Assembly (NCBI RefSeq): GCF_000758585.1
Contig: NZ_CP009281.1
Location: 2,604,001-2,668,000, forward strand
Source of the DNA: Paenibacillus sp. FSL R5-0345
Lineage (GTDB): Bacteria; Bacillota; Bacilli; Paenibacillales; Paenibacillaceae
Length of the DNA stretch: 64,000 nt
Direction of reading: 5' to 3'
Below, in pieces: positions 25,923 through 34,508 of this stretch (the first letter of the stretch is position 1; each line of letters opens with the position of its first letter). A program made the position numbers and the translations under genes. A model generated the notes under the pieces. The model was not told where the DNA came from. It worked only from the letters and a program-made list of their open reading frames with translations, and did not search any database.

Positions 25923-27472
25923 GCCAGAATGCCACTCAGACCAAATCGGAATCGAATCATGTGAAGCCAGCTTCGGTAAAAGAGCGTGCCCACTTGGCGT
26001 TGAATAATGATTTTTTGCGTAAGGCGGTCCGCTTCACCACGGAAAGGCTGCGTGACGGGAAACAGAAAGCGGCGAACGACCATGGACACTGGGAGGAATG
26101 GCGCGAACGAGGGCGGCAAATTCGCCTGCATACGATCGCTCATCTCGATTATTATTTGAATCTATTTGCGGACAATGCAAGAGCGAACGGCACGCATATT
26201 CATTTTGCGGCAACGGGTGAAGAGGCAGTGAAGATTGCATTAGAGATTGCGCAGCGAAAACAAGCGGCTTCCGTGGTCAAATCCAAATCGATGGTGACTG
26301 AGGAGCTGCATTTGAATTCGGCGCTTGAGTCCATTGACGTGGAGACGATTGAGACAGATCTTGGCGAGTATATTATCCAGCTTGCCGGAGAAACTCCGTC
26401 TCATATCATTATCCCAGCCATCCATAAGAACCGCTATCAGATTGCTGAGCTGTTGTCCAAGGAGGCAGGGGAGGAGCTTTTGCCTGAGACTACAATCCTT
26501 GCAGGATTCGTACGGCGCAAGCTACGGGAGAAATTCCTAGAAGCGGATATTGGGATGACGGGATGTAATTTTGCGATTGCAGAGACAGGTTCCATGGTGC
26601 TGTTCGAGAATGAGGGCAATGCTCGCATGGTCACCACCTTGCCGAAGACGCAAATCACGTTGATGGGGATGGAGCGGATTATTCCTTCTTGGAGCGACCT
26701 TGAGGTGATGGCTACGTTACTGCCTCGTTCAGCAACTGGCCAGAAGCTAACAGTGTATATGTCCGGTATTTCAGGACCCCGTAGAAAAGATGATGGGGAC
26801 GGGCCGGAAGAGCAGCATATTATTATCCTTGATAATGGTCGATCTGAGCAGCTCGGCGATCCAGAATTTCAGGAGCTGCTGAACTGTATCCGCTGTGGAG
26901 CTTGTCTGAATGCCTGCCCTGTCTATCGTCATATTGGCGGTCATGCCTATGGTGGAACTTATAGCGGACCGATCGGAGCGGTGTTGACCCCGGCGCTGAA
27001 CAAAAATGTAGAGCAATGGGATGATATCGCAGGTGCATCGAGTCTGTGCGGCGCTTGTTATGAAGCTTGTCCAGTCAAAATCCCTCTGCATGATATGCTT
27101 ATCTATTTACGGCGACGTAAGGTAGAGAGAGGTTATGGAGACAAAGCGGAAGGGCTCGGCATGAAAGGTTTTGGAGCGATTATGGCAAAGTCACAGCGAT
27201 TTAGTAGTGTGATGAAAGTAGGCAGAATCGGACAAAAGCTGCTTGTGAGAGACGGAGGAATTCCATCAAAGCTTGGGCCGCTGAAAGGCTGGAATAACTA
27301 CCGGATCGCTCCGAAGCTGGCGGATGAATCCTTCCGTGAGAGCTGGAAAGGGCTGCAGGAGGAGTTAGACAAGAACAGTCGAGAGATGGACCCAGCCATT
27401 CAGAAGCGAATGGAAGATTTATTAGCGAAGCGGAAGCGGAAAGAGCTGGAAGGAGGAGCCGGACATGACTGA
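25919..27472 (+). CDS. lutB: L-lactate utilisation protein LutB (Fe-S and LUD domain)
   Basis: 517 aa. N-terminal LUD domain (FAATGEEAVKIALEIAQRK, ADIGMTGCNFAIAETGSMV), then two ferredoxin-like [4Fe-4S] motifs CIRCGACLNACPVYR and CGACYEACPVKIP, and a C-terminal tail (about 480-517) rich in Lys/Glu. It binds LutA and LutC to form the lactate oxidation complex. ATGA overlap with lutA indicates coupled translation. Somewhat longer than the roughly 480 aa of Bacillus LutB; the extra length is in the C-terminal tail. Confidence 0.92.
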   Translation: MSQNATQTKSESNHVKPASVKERAHLALNNDFLRKAVRFTTERLRDGKQKAANDHGHWEEWRERGRQIRLHTIAHLDYYLNLFADNARANGTHIHFAATGEEAVKIALEIAQRKQAASVVKSKSMVTEELHLNSALESIDVETIETDLGEYIIQLAGETPSHIIIPAIHKNRYQIAELLSKEAGEELLPETTILAGFVRRKLREKFLEADIGMTGCNFAIAETGSMVLFENEGNARMVTTLPKTQITLMGMERIIPSWSDLEVMATLLPRSATGQKLTVYMSGISGPRRKDDGDGPEEQHIIILDNGRSEQLGDPEFQELLNCIRCGACLNACPVYRHIGGHAYGGTYSGPIGAVLTPALNKNVEQWDDIAGASSLCGACYEACPVKIPLHDMLIYLRRRKVERGYGDKAEGLGMKGFGAIMAKSQRFSSVMKVGRIGQKLLVRDGGIPSKLGPLKGWNNYRIAPKLADESFRESWKGLQEELDKNSREMDPAIQKRMEDLLAKRKRKELEGGAGHD

Positions 27473-28193
27473 GGAAACGCACAATGAATGGCTGGATCGT
27501 ATGGCAAATGAATCACGTGACAAACAGCAGGCGTTCATGAACGATATCGCTCGTCGTTTGAAGCGTCCAAGAACGACTATGGCTCCTGTACATCCTTTTC
27601 GCGGTGCTCCAGATTATTGGCAAGAATTCCAGTGGAGTCCAGAAGAACGCATCGATCAATTTACTGCGAATTTTCAAAGTGCAGGTGGACATGTGTTTCG
27701 CATGGCAACGATGGATGAAGCTAAAGCTTTTATTGTCAATAAAGCGAGTGATATGCTTGCCCGTTATATTCTTCGGCAGAATGTAGCTGAGCTTGCGGCA
27801 CTTCGTCTAGAAGAAGAACTTGTAGATACGCAGGTATCTGTCTGGAATACGGATATGCAAGAAGCATGGAAAGCTAGGGCAGCGGAAGCCGATATTGGGA
27901 TTGTGATCGCGGATTATGCAGTTGCTTATACAGGCTCTATTACAGTGTTATCTTCTGCGGATAAAGGGCGTTCTGTCAGTCTTTTGCCAACCGCATTAAT
28001 TGCTATCATTCCGCTTGAGCGGCTGAAGACTCGTCTGGGTGAGGTGCTTATTGATTTTGATGAAGCGGGACAATCGGGTCTCCCCGCAGGTATTCACTTT
28101 ATTTCTGGACCGAGTCGTTCAGCGGATATTGAGAATGATCTGACGATAGGTGTGCATGGCCCAGGAATCGTATTCGCCTTGCTGGTAGGCTGA
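27465..28193 (+). CDS. lutC: L-lactate utilisation protein LutC (LUD domain)
   Basis: 242-aa LUD-domain protein: VFRMATMDEAKAFIVNKA, then EADIGIVIADYAVAYTGSI and GPSRSADIENDLTIGVHGPG at the C-terminus. It overlaps lutB by eight bases and has GGAGGA at the start, so all three lut genes are translationally linked. Completes the LutABC set in canonical order. Confidence 0.9.
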   Translation: MTEETHNEWLDRMANESRDKQQAFMNDIARRLKRPRTTMAPVHPFRGAPDYWQEFQWSPEERIDQFTANFQSAGGHVFRMATMDEAKAFIVNKASDMLARYILRQNVAELAALRLEEELVDTQVSVWNTDMQEAWKARAAEADIGIVIADYAVAYTGSITVLSSADKGRSVSLLPTALIAIIPLERLKTRLGEVLIDFDEAGQSGLPAGIHFISGPSRSADIENDLTIGVHGPGIVFALLVG

Positions 28194-28220
28194 TGAGGAG
28201 ATAAGGAGTGTTGTTTAAGA

Positions 28221-29708
28221 ATGAATGCTGGGGCACATAAACAGGGTCAGAATCATATTGCTATTGATATTGGAGCCTCTAGTGGGAGAGTCGTTTGTGG
28301 AACCTTGCAAGAACCGGAGGAAACCTTATCATTAACAGAAATTCACCGTTTTAGTAATGGATTCACTGAGATGAAGGGTAATCTTTATTGGGACGTCGAT
28401 TATTTATTTGCTGAAATTGTAAAAGGCTTGCAGAAGGCGAAGTCAAAAGGAATTGAGCATTGTACCGTCGGAATTGATACTTGGGCTGTGGATTACGTAC
28501 TTCTAGATCAGAAGGGGACACGAATTCATGAAGTTTTTTCTTATCGTGATTCCCGAACGGATGGAGCGGTAGAGAGTTTGCATCGCAATATATCAACTGA
28601 AAGCGTTTACGGAAAGACGGGGATACAAGTTCTCCCGATTAATACGCTGTACCAGCTGTATGTGCATGATCAGGTAGAGCTGGAAGCAGCACATTCCATC
28701 CTTTTAGTCCCTGATTATCTCTACTATCGGCTTACGGGACGAAGAATTAGCGAAGTCACTAATGCTTCAACCACAGGTCTGCTGAATCTGCAAACTCGGG
28801 ATTATGACGCTGATCTCCTGGCACTGCTTGGTCTTTCAAAAGAACAATTTCCCCCCTTAACGGAACCTGGGGAACATATTGGCGGATTGACTGATGACTT
28901 GACGGCACGCGGTGATCTTCCAGTTTGTGAGTTCATAGCAGTAGCCACTCATGATACAGCATCGGCTGTACTAGGCGTTCCTGCAAGTAGCGATAGTTGG
29001 GGATTTCTCAGTAGTGGTACTTGGTCACTCATCGGGGTGGAACGGGATTCAGCAATTACAAGTCCAGAGGCGATGGAGCGCAATTATACAAACGAATGGG
29101 GAGCCTTCGGCTCATTTCGTTTTCTTAAGAACATTATGGGGATGTGGCTGATCCAAAAGGTTCGTGAGGAATATGGCGGGCAGTACAGCTTCGGCGAACT
29201 GGTGGAATTGGCAGCGCAAGAAATTCCTTTTAGATCCATCATCTACTGCAATGATGAACGATTCATGAATCCATCCAACATGGTTAGCGTGATACAGAGC
29301 TATTGTGCGGAAGTCGGACAGTTGGTACCAAAGACACCAGGGGAGATTGCCAGATGTGTGTTTGACAGTCTTGCTCTTTCTTATTATTTCTACGTTCAGG
29401 ATCTTCAGCTATTGACCGGTGAAAAATGGGAGCGGCTGCATATCGTAGGTGGTGGAGCGAACAACGGATTGCTATGCCAGATTGCGGCCGATTTGCTAGA
29501 GATGGAAATTTACGCTGGACCAACGGAATCAACCGCATTAGGTAATGTGGTTATGCAAATGATCAGTGTAGGCGCGGTCGCAGATCTTAAAGAAGCAAGA
29601 GAAATTATTTATCGTTCATTTGATGTAACAACTTATCTTCCACAAATGATGGATTCCACCCTGAAAACCGCAGCATTAGCAGAATTTGCTCGGCTACAGG
29701 TCGTATAA
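28221..29708 (+). CDS. rhaB: L-rhamnulokinase
   Basis: 495-aa FGGY-family sugar kinase. Phosphate-1 loop IAIDIGASSGRVV, VGIDTWAVDYVLLD, RDSRTDGAVE, DTASAVLGVPAS, SSGTWSLIGVE, adenosine motif LHIVGGGANNGLLCQIAADLL. Phosphorylates L-rhamnulose. AAGGAG 12 bases before the ATG at 28221. Sits 27 bases after lutC. Length matches the family. The gene after it is separated by a tandem repeat block. Confidence 0.95.
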   Translation: MNAGAHKQGQNHIAIDIGASSGRVVCGTLQEPEETLSLTEIHRFSNGFTEMKGNLYWDVDYLFAEIVKGLQKAKSKGIEHCTVGIDTWAVDYVLLDQKGTRIHEVFSYRDSRTDGAVESLHRNISTESVYGKTGIQVLPINTLYQLYVHDQVELEAAHSILLVPDYLYYRLTGRRISEVTNASTTGLLNLQTRDYDADLLALLGLSKEQFPPLTEPGEHIGGLTDDLTARGDLPVCEFIAVATHDTASAVLGVPASSDSWGFLSSGTWSLIGVERDSAITSPEAMERNYTNEWGAFGSFRFLKNIMGMWLIQKVREEYGGQYSFGELVELAAQEIPFRSIIYCNDERFMNPSNMVSVIQSYCAEVGQLVPKTPGEIARCVFDSLALSYYFYVQDLQLLTGEKWERLHIVGGGANNGLLCQIAADLLEMEIYAGPTESTALGNVVMQMISVGAVADLKEAREIIYRSFDVTTYLPQMMDSTLKTAALAEFARLQVV

Positions 29709-29764
29709 GAGTAACTAATAAAGTAACCGAGAATATATGGGATGACTATTAGATAGCTATGGAT

Positions 29765-30098
29765 GAGCCAAAGAAGGGTATAAATCCCCCTCATTGAGCG
29801 CAAAAAGCGGAAAACGAGCCAAAGAGGGGTATAAATCCCCCTCATTGAGCGCAAAAAGCGGAAAACGAGGAAAAGAGGGGCATAAATCCCCTACATTGAG
29901 CTCAAAAAGCGGAAAACGAGCCAAGGAGGGGTATAAATCCCCCACATTGAGCGTAAAAAGCGGAAAACGAGCCAAAGAGGTACAAAAATACCCTACATTG
30001 AGCGCAAAAAGCGGAAAACGAGCCAAAGAGGTACAAAAAAGCCCTACATTGAGCGCAAATAGCGGAAAACGAGCCAAAGAGGTACAAAAATCCCCCTA
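29765..30098. repeat. Six-and-a-half tandem copies of a 51-bp repeat
   Basis: Copies begin at 29765, 29816, 29867, 29918, 29969, 30020 and a partial one at 30071. Unit: GAGCCAAAGAGGGG, TATAAATC, CCCCTCATTGAGCGC, AAAAAGCGGAAAAC. It contains a hairpin GAGGGG/CCCCTC; later copies replace it by GGTA/TACC or lose it. The period is a multiple of three and no stop occurs, so long open frames arise on both strands; they are artefacts. It occupies nearly all of the 426-base gap between rhaB and rhaA. Confidence 0.9.
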
Positions 30099-30134
30099 AA
30101 TGAAATCACTAAGACAAGATCAGGAGGCTTAAGC

Positions 30135-31409
30135 ATGGAGCAGAGTACAGAAAGCTTAAAGAGCATTCAGACGAGCTATAATGAAGCGAAAAAGCTCTAC
30201 GCACAGCATGGCATTGATGTAGATAAAGTATTAGAACAGCTTGAGGTAATCAAAATTTCATTGCACTGTTGGCAGGGAGACGATGTAAAGGGCTTCATGA
30301 ATAAGGAAAAGGAACTCAGCGGCGGGATCGCGGTCACGGGCAGTTACCCGGGGCGTGCAAGGAATCCGGAGGAACTACGGCGTGATTTGGAGCGGGCCTT
30401 AGCGCTTATCCCAGGCCGTCATAAAGTTAATCTACATGCTATTTATGCCGATACGGAAGAGACAGTAGATCTTGATGCACTAGAGCCTAAGCATTATGAA
30501 AGATGGGTGAACTGGGCTAAGGAGCAGGGACTTGGATTAGATTTCAATCCCACTTGCTTCTCTCATGAAAAAGCTAATGATGGCTTCACACTAAGCCACC
30601 CGGATCCTGAAATACGCAACTTCTGGATTTCTCATTGCAAGGCTGCACGCCGAATCTCAGAATCTTTCGGTCAGGCACTAGGTCAGCCTTGTGTAACCAA
30701 CTTCTGGGTTCCAGATGGATATAAAGATACACCGATCGACCGTCTGTCACCGAGAGTGCGACTTCAGCAATCACTGGACGAGATCTTCAGTGAGGAGATC
30801 GATCAGCAATATAACATTGATGCTGTAGAAAGCAAGCTGTTCGGAATTGGTTCAGAAAGTTATGTGGTAGGTTCGCATGAATTTTATATGGGTTATGCAC
30901 TAAGTCGGGGCAAAGCAGTTTGCTTCGATGCTGGGCATTTCCATCCGACCGAGACCATCTCGAATAAACTATCCTCTTGGCTGCTGTTTGGTGATCAATT
31001 GTTGCTGCATGTTAGCCGTCCAGTACGCTGGGATAGTGATCATGTGGTGACTATGGATGATGAACTGCTGGAGATTGCTCGTGAACTAGTTAGAGGTCAA
31101 TTCCTAGAAAGAACTCATATTGGACTCGATTTCTTTGACGGAAGTATTAATCACATTGCCGCTTGGGTGATCGGAACACGTAACACAATCAAAGCCCTGC
31201 TACGTGCGATGCTGGAACCTATAGAGCTATTGAAGCAAATTGAACTGGATGGGGATTACACTACTAGACTTGCACTGGTAGAGGAATTGAAATCTTATCC
31301 GTTCGGAGCTATTTGGGATTATTATTGTGCGACGAGTGGTGTGCCTGTCCGAGAAAGTTGGCTGAGTGATGTGAAGCAATACGAAGTAGATGTTTTATCA
31401 AAGCGATAA
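30135..31409 (+). CDS. rhaA: L-rhamnose isomerase
   Basis: 424-aa aldose-ketose isomerase. Metal-site regions are visible: [14 protein letters not shown] near the N-terminus, [53 protein letters not shown] and [10 protein letters not shown]. Converts L-rhamnose to L-rhamnulose, the first step. AGGAGG eight bases before the ATG; terminator after it closes the operon. Length equals that of Bacillus RhaA. Confidence 0.95.
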   Translation: MEQSTESLKSIQTSYNEAKKLYAQHGIDVDKVLEQLEVIKISLHCWQGDDVKGFMNKEKELSGGIAVTGSYPGRARNPEELRRDLERALALIPGRHKVNLHAIYADTEETVDLDALEPKHYERWVNWAKEQGLGLDFNPTCFSHEKANDGFTLSHPDPEIRNFWISHCKAARRISESFGQALGQPCVTNFWVPDGYKDTPIDRLSPRVRLQQSLDEIFSEEIDQQYNIDAVESKLFGIGSESYVVGSHEFYMGYALSRGKAVCFDAGHFHPTETISNKLSSWLLFGDQLLLHVSRPVRWDSDHVVTMDDELLEIARELVRGQFLERTHIGLDFFDGSINHIAAWVIGTRNTIKALLRAMLEPIELLKQIELDGDYTTRLALVEELKSYPFGAIWDYYCATSGVPVRESWLSDVKQYEVDVLSKR

Positions 31410-31422
31410 AGTAGTTGTAATG

Positions 31423-31449
31423 GCGGTTACCACACGGTAGCCGCTTTTT
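31423..31449 (+). terminator. Terminator of the rhamnose operon
   Basis: GCGGTTACC (31423-31431), loop ACAC, GGTAGCCGC (31436-31444) with one G:T pair, then five T. Confidence 0.88.
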
Positions 31450-31526
31450 ATGTTCATGATTCGTACTTATTTGAAAAGGCTTCCGATCTCTGCTATGTTT
31501 TATCAAAAAGAGAGAGAGGCGTTACT

Positions 31527-32165
31527 ATGGAGAAATATGGACCGAATCCGAATACACTCTATCCAAATGAACAGATCAAAAGCATCTGTTACATCAAAAA
31601 TGTGATTACTAGAAACAATATTCTGGTTGGCGATTATACGTATTATGATGATATAGACGGTCCGGAAAAGTTTGAGGAGCATGTGACGCATCATTATGAT
31701 TTTATTGGCGATAAGCTTATTATCGGGAAGTTCTGCGCGATTGCCAAAGGCGTTGAATTTATCATGAACGGTGCGAACCATCGAATGAATTCGGTTACGA
31801 CCTATCCTTTTAATATTATGGCTAATGGCTGGGAGCATGCAGCTCCAGAACTATCAGATCTACCTTATAAAGGAGATACAGTGATCGGTAACGATGTGTG
31901 GATTGGGCAGAATGTTACGGTTATGCCTGGTGTACATATTGGAAATGGAGCGGTCATCGCGGCTAATTCAACGGTTGTGAAAGATATCCCGGCTTATAGT
32001 GTGGCTGGAGGAAATCCCTGTAAAGTGATTAGACAACGCTTTGATGCTGAATTGATCGAATATCTTGAAGGGATTAAGTGGTGGGATTGGGATGCCGAGC
32101 GAATCTTTAATAATCTTGAAGCGTTATGCAGCAGTGATTTGAATAAAATTAAAGAAATCAAATGA
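31527..32165 (+). CDS. Vat-type xenobiotic acetyltransferase (streptogramin A acetyltransferase-like)
   Basis: 212-aa left-handed beta-helix (hexapeptide repeat) acetyltransferase of the CatB/Vat family. YGPNPNTLYPNEQIKSICYIK at the N-terminus, VGDYTYYDD, GKFCAIAKGVEFIMNGANHRM with the catalytic His, YPFNIMANGWE, IGNDVWIGQNVTVMPGVHIG and IKWWDWD near the end. These blocks are those of Vat proteins that acetylate streptogramin A antibiotics. Chromosomal Vat genes exist in Paenibacillus. Resistance in this strain is an inference. AGAGAGG before the ATG; monocistronic. Confidence 0.85.
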   Translation: MEKYGPNPNTLYPNEQIKSICYIKNVITRNNILVGDYTYYDDIDGPEKFEEHVTHHYDFIGDKLIIGKFCAIAKGVEFIMNGANHRMNSVTTYPFNIMANGWEHAAPELSDLPYKGDTVIGNDVWIGQNVTVMPGVHIGNGAVIAANSTVVKDIPAYSVAGGNPCKVIRQRFDAELIEYLEGIKWWDWDAERIFNNLEALCSSDLNKIKEIK

Positions 32166-32276
32166 TATTGTGTAAGTTTCATAGAACAAGCTATAGTTTA
32201 TTTAAGAGATATATATTATAGCTGAGGGTATACTGACAGTATGTACTTCATATGAACCTTACGGAGGGACAATTTA

Positions 32277-32654
32277 ATGAAGAAAGATGATGACATGAAC
32301 ACTGCGGAGCTCACAGCAGAGAGGTTTCCATACAGCAAAAAAAATGAGGAATTGGTAACTCGGAATTTTTGGACAAAAACTAAAAAGTTCGCAGGTAAGA
32401 TTCCATTTACTAAAGATGCTATCGCGATGTATTATTGTGCTGTCGATGCGAAGACCCCTTTGTGGGCAAAAGGAATTGCTTTCGGTGCATTGGCTTATTT
32501 TATTTCTCCTATAGATGCGATACCAGATGCGATTCTCGGCCTTGGATTTACAGATGATGCAGCGATCATTGCAGCAGGTATTAAAGCGATATCCGGTCAA
32601 GTAACCAACGAACATAAGGAAAAGGCTGAAGCGTTTTTTAATGATGGAAAATAA
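32277..32654 (+). CDS. DUF1232 (YkvA-like) protein
   Basis: 125 aa. Contains the DUF1232 core AKGIAFGALAYFISPIDAIPD and a second hydrophobic stretch LGFTDDAAIIAAGIKAI. Small, probably membrane-associated; function of the family is not established. GGAGGGAC precedes the ATG at 32277 with usual spacing. Followed at 17 bases by the convergent regulator gene, with no clear hairpin between them. Confidence 0.82.
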   Translation: MKKDDDMNTAELTAERFPYSKKNEELVTRNFWTKTKKFAGKIPFTKDAIAMYYCAVDAKTPLWAKGIAFGALAYFISPIDAIPDAILGLGFTDDAAIIAAGIKAISGQVTNEHKEKAEAFFNDGK

Positions 32655-32670
32655 AAGGTGCAGCTGTGAG

Positions 32671-33063
32671 CTACACCGTAATATCTGTACCTTCAGGACA
32701 GCTTTCTATGGGAAGCTGTTTTGTTTTGTAAACCTCGCCCCAGTCTTTCATGAGTTTTATAATGGGAATGAGTGTCTCACCAAATTCAGTTAACGAGTAT
32801 TCAACTTTCGGGGGAACCTGATGGTAAACCTCGCGGTGAACAACCCCATCTTCTTCCAGCTCTCTAAGCTGCAGGGTCAGCATACGTTGAGTAATGCCTG
32901 GGCAGATTCGGCGGAATTCGTTAAAACGTTTCGTTCCATCGATCAAGTGATAGATGAGAATGCCCTTCCATTTCCCTCCTATAACATCAAGCGTAAATTC
33001 CACAGGGCAAGCTTCCTTATTGCTGTCAGGGTAATTTCCGAAGCCACCTTTTCGGTCACGCAT
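32671..33063 (-). CDS. HxlR/DUF24 family redox-type regulator (HypR-like)
   Basis: 130-aa winged-helix regulator of the HxlR (MarR/DUF24) family: CPVEFTLDVIGGKWKGILIYHLIDG, KRFNEFRRICPGITQRMLTLQLRELEEDGVV, VEYSLTEFGETL. Cys19 and Cys54 lie 35 residues apart, the same spacing as Cys14 and Cys49 of Bacillus HypR, which form an intersubunit disulfide under disulfide stress. Divergent from a nitroreductase gene, with a palindrome at 33080-33099. Ribosome site GGGAG upstream of the ATG. So it is probably a thiol switch. Confidence 0.85.
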   Translation of the reverse strand: MRDRKGGFGNYPDSNKEACPVEFTLDVIGGKWKGILIYHLIDGTKRFNEFRRICPGITQRMLTLQLRELEEDGVVHREVYHQVPPKVEYSLTEFGETLIPIIKLMKDWGEVYKTKQLPIESCPEGTDITV

Positions 33064-33079
33064 TGTCGCTCAACTCCCA

Positions 33080-33099
33080 TAGTATCATTTTGTATACTA
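33080..33099. promoter_or_regulatory. Palindromic operator between HxlR regulator and nitroreductase
   Basis: TAGTAT (33080-33085), eight bases CATTTTGT, ATACTA (33094-33099): a perfect 6-bp inverted repeat typical of DUF24 regulators. It lies 16 bases upstream of the regulator start, so it probably mediates autoregulation and, at a distance, control of the divergent gene. Confidence 0.6.
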
Positions 33100-33213
33100 C
33101 ATAACATTAATGTGCGTACTTTTAAAGAAGTAATATATATTCTAATATTAAGCATGTGATCGGCAAACAGTCAAATGGTCGTCGATTCTAACCAAGTAAA
33201 GGGAGTGTGACTC

Positions 33214-33888
33214 ATGGATACTTTGTCTTTAAACAAGAATGAAATCCTGTCTGCCTACCAGTTCAGACATGCAACTAAAGAATTTGATAGTCATAAAAAA
33301 ATAAGTGAGTCAGACTTTCAGTTTATTCTAGAAACAGGACGTCTGTCACCAAGTTCATTCGGATTCGAGCCTTGGCGTTTTGTCGTAGTACAAAGTCCAG
33401 AAATTCGCGAGAAATTACGTGCTTATGCTTGGGGAGCACAAAAGCAATTGCCAACCGCAAGTCATTTTGTATTGATTCTTTCACGTCTTCCTAAAGATAT
33501 GGCTGCTGATTCAGATTATATTAAAGGGGTCATGGAGCATGTACAGGAGCTACCTCCAGAAGTGAGGGAAGGGAAAGGTAATATGTACGATAAGTTCTTG
33601 AAGGTTGATTTCGGATTGATGGAGAATGAACGTGCAATGTTCGAATGGAGCTGCCGGCAGAGTTATATAGCCCTTGGTAATATGATGACATCAGCGGCTT
33701 TAATCGGAATCGATTCTTGCCCAATGGAAGGTTTTGATAAAACAAAGATTGAGCAGCTCCTTGCAGAAGAGGGGATTATGGCTGCTGAGCATTTCGGAAT
33801 CTCCTGTATGGTAGCCTTTGGATATCGTTTGAATGAACCACGTGGCAAAACAAGACAAGTCGCTGAACAAGTCGTTCAGTGGGTTTAA
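33214..33888 (+). CDS. NAD(P)H-dependent FMN nitroreductase (YfkO/HypO-like)
   Basis: 224-aa nitroreductase-fold flavoprotein: FRHATKEFD opening, LETGRLSPSSFGFEPWRFVVV FMN-binding region, ASHFVLILSR, ALGNMMTSAALIGIDSCPMEGFD and a C-terminal GYRLNEPRGKTRQ. Reduces quinones, nitro compounds or disulfide-stress products. In Bacillus HypR activates hypO (yfkO); here regulator and enzyme are adjacent and divergent. GGGAGTGTGA before the ATG. Terminator follows. Confidence 0.88.
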   Translation: MDTLSLNKNEILSAYQFRHATKEFDSHKKISESDFQFILETGRLSPSSFGFEPWRFVVVQSPEIREKLRAYAWGAQKQLPTASHFVLILSRLPKDMAADSDYIKGVMEHVQELPPEVREGKGNMYDKFLKVDFGLMENERAMFEWSCRQSYIALGNMMTSAALIGIDSCPMEGFDKTKIEQLLAEEGIMAAEHFGISCMVAFGYRLNEPRGKTRQVAEQVVQWV

Positions 33889-33930
33889 TTAAACTAGAAT
33901 CTCATTCTTGAGCTGCAAATGAACAGACCT

Positions 33931-33976
33931 AACCTGCAAAGTCTCCGGCGTTTTGGAGATCATGCAGGTTATTTTT
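33931..33976 (+). terminator. Terminator after the nitroreductase gene
   Basis: AACCTGCA (33931-33938) pairs with TGCAGGTT (33963-33970), inner TCTCC/GGAGA, then ATTTTTG. Confidence 0.75.
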
Positions 33977-34097
33977 GTTTATTTCTTACAAGATTCGAAA
34001 AGTAATTGAAATTTTCATGAAAACTCTGATACTCTTATTAAGGTGACCTATTTTTAAGCTTTACCGAGTTAATTTAATAATGAAGGGATCCTGCATC

Positions 34098-34508
34098 ATG
34101 AAAATCATTCGCATTATTATTCAAGTGTTCGTGCTTTATTTATTCTATTTGGCTGGAGACTTTCTGCAAAAGCAGCTGCATCTCCCCGTTTCCGGGAGTA
34201 TCGTCGGATTACTGCTGCTCTTTGTTTTATTGTTATTCAAGATCGTACCTGTGAAATGGATTGAAGAGGGTGCAACAACAATATTAGCTTACCTTCCGTT
34301 ATTTTTTATTCCAGCGACGGCTGGGATCGTGAAGCATATGGATATTTTCAGTGGAAGAGGTTTGCTATTAATCCTGATTCTTATCGTTAGCAGCGTCCTC
34401 ACAATTGCAGCGGCAGCACATACCAGTCAATGGCTTTCAACCTTGAAAGGCAAGAGCAGAGCGGGCTGGAGCAGCAAGAGCTTAGGCAAAGAGGGGAAGG
34501 AAATATAA
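34098..34508 (+). CDS. CidA/LrgA family holin-like membrane protein
   Basis: 136 aa, four hydrophobic segments (IIIQVFVLYLFYLAGDFLQK; LPVSGSIVGLLLLFVLLLFKI; YLPLFFIPATAGIVKH; LLLILILIVSSVLTIAAAAH). The motifs LAGDFLQKQLHLPVSGSIVG and LFFIPATAG define the family. The upstream in-frame ATG at 34080 has no ribosome site; AAGGGA before 34098 fits better. One base of overlap (TAATG) with the next gene. CidA/LrgA pairs act in murein hydrolase export or, in Bacillus PftAB, pyruvate uptake; which is not decidable here. Confidence 0.88.
   Translation: MKIIRIIIQVFVLYLFYLAGDFLQKQLHLPVSGSIVGLLLLFVLLLFKIVPVKWIEEGATTILAYLPLFFIPATAGIVKHMDIFSGRGLLLILILIVSSVLTIAAAAHTSQWLSTLKGKSRAGWSSKSLGKEGKEI

Noticed and set aside
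29757..30099. Long open frames on both strands in the 51-bp array (about 100 aa each)
   Set aside because: The period is a multiple of three, so stop codons are avoided in several frames at once; no ribosome site and no family resemblance. Treated as repeat DNA.
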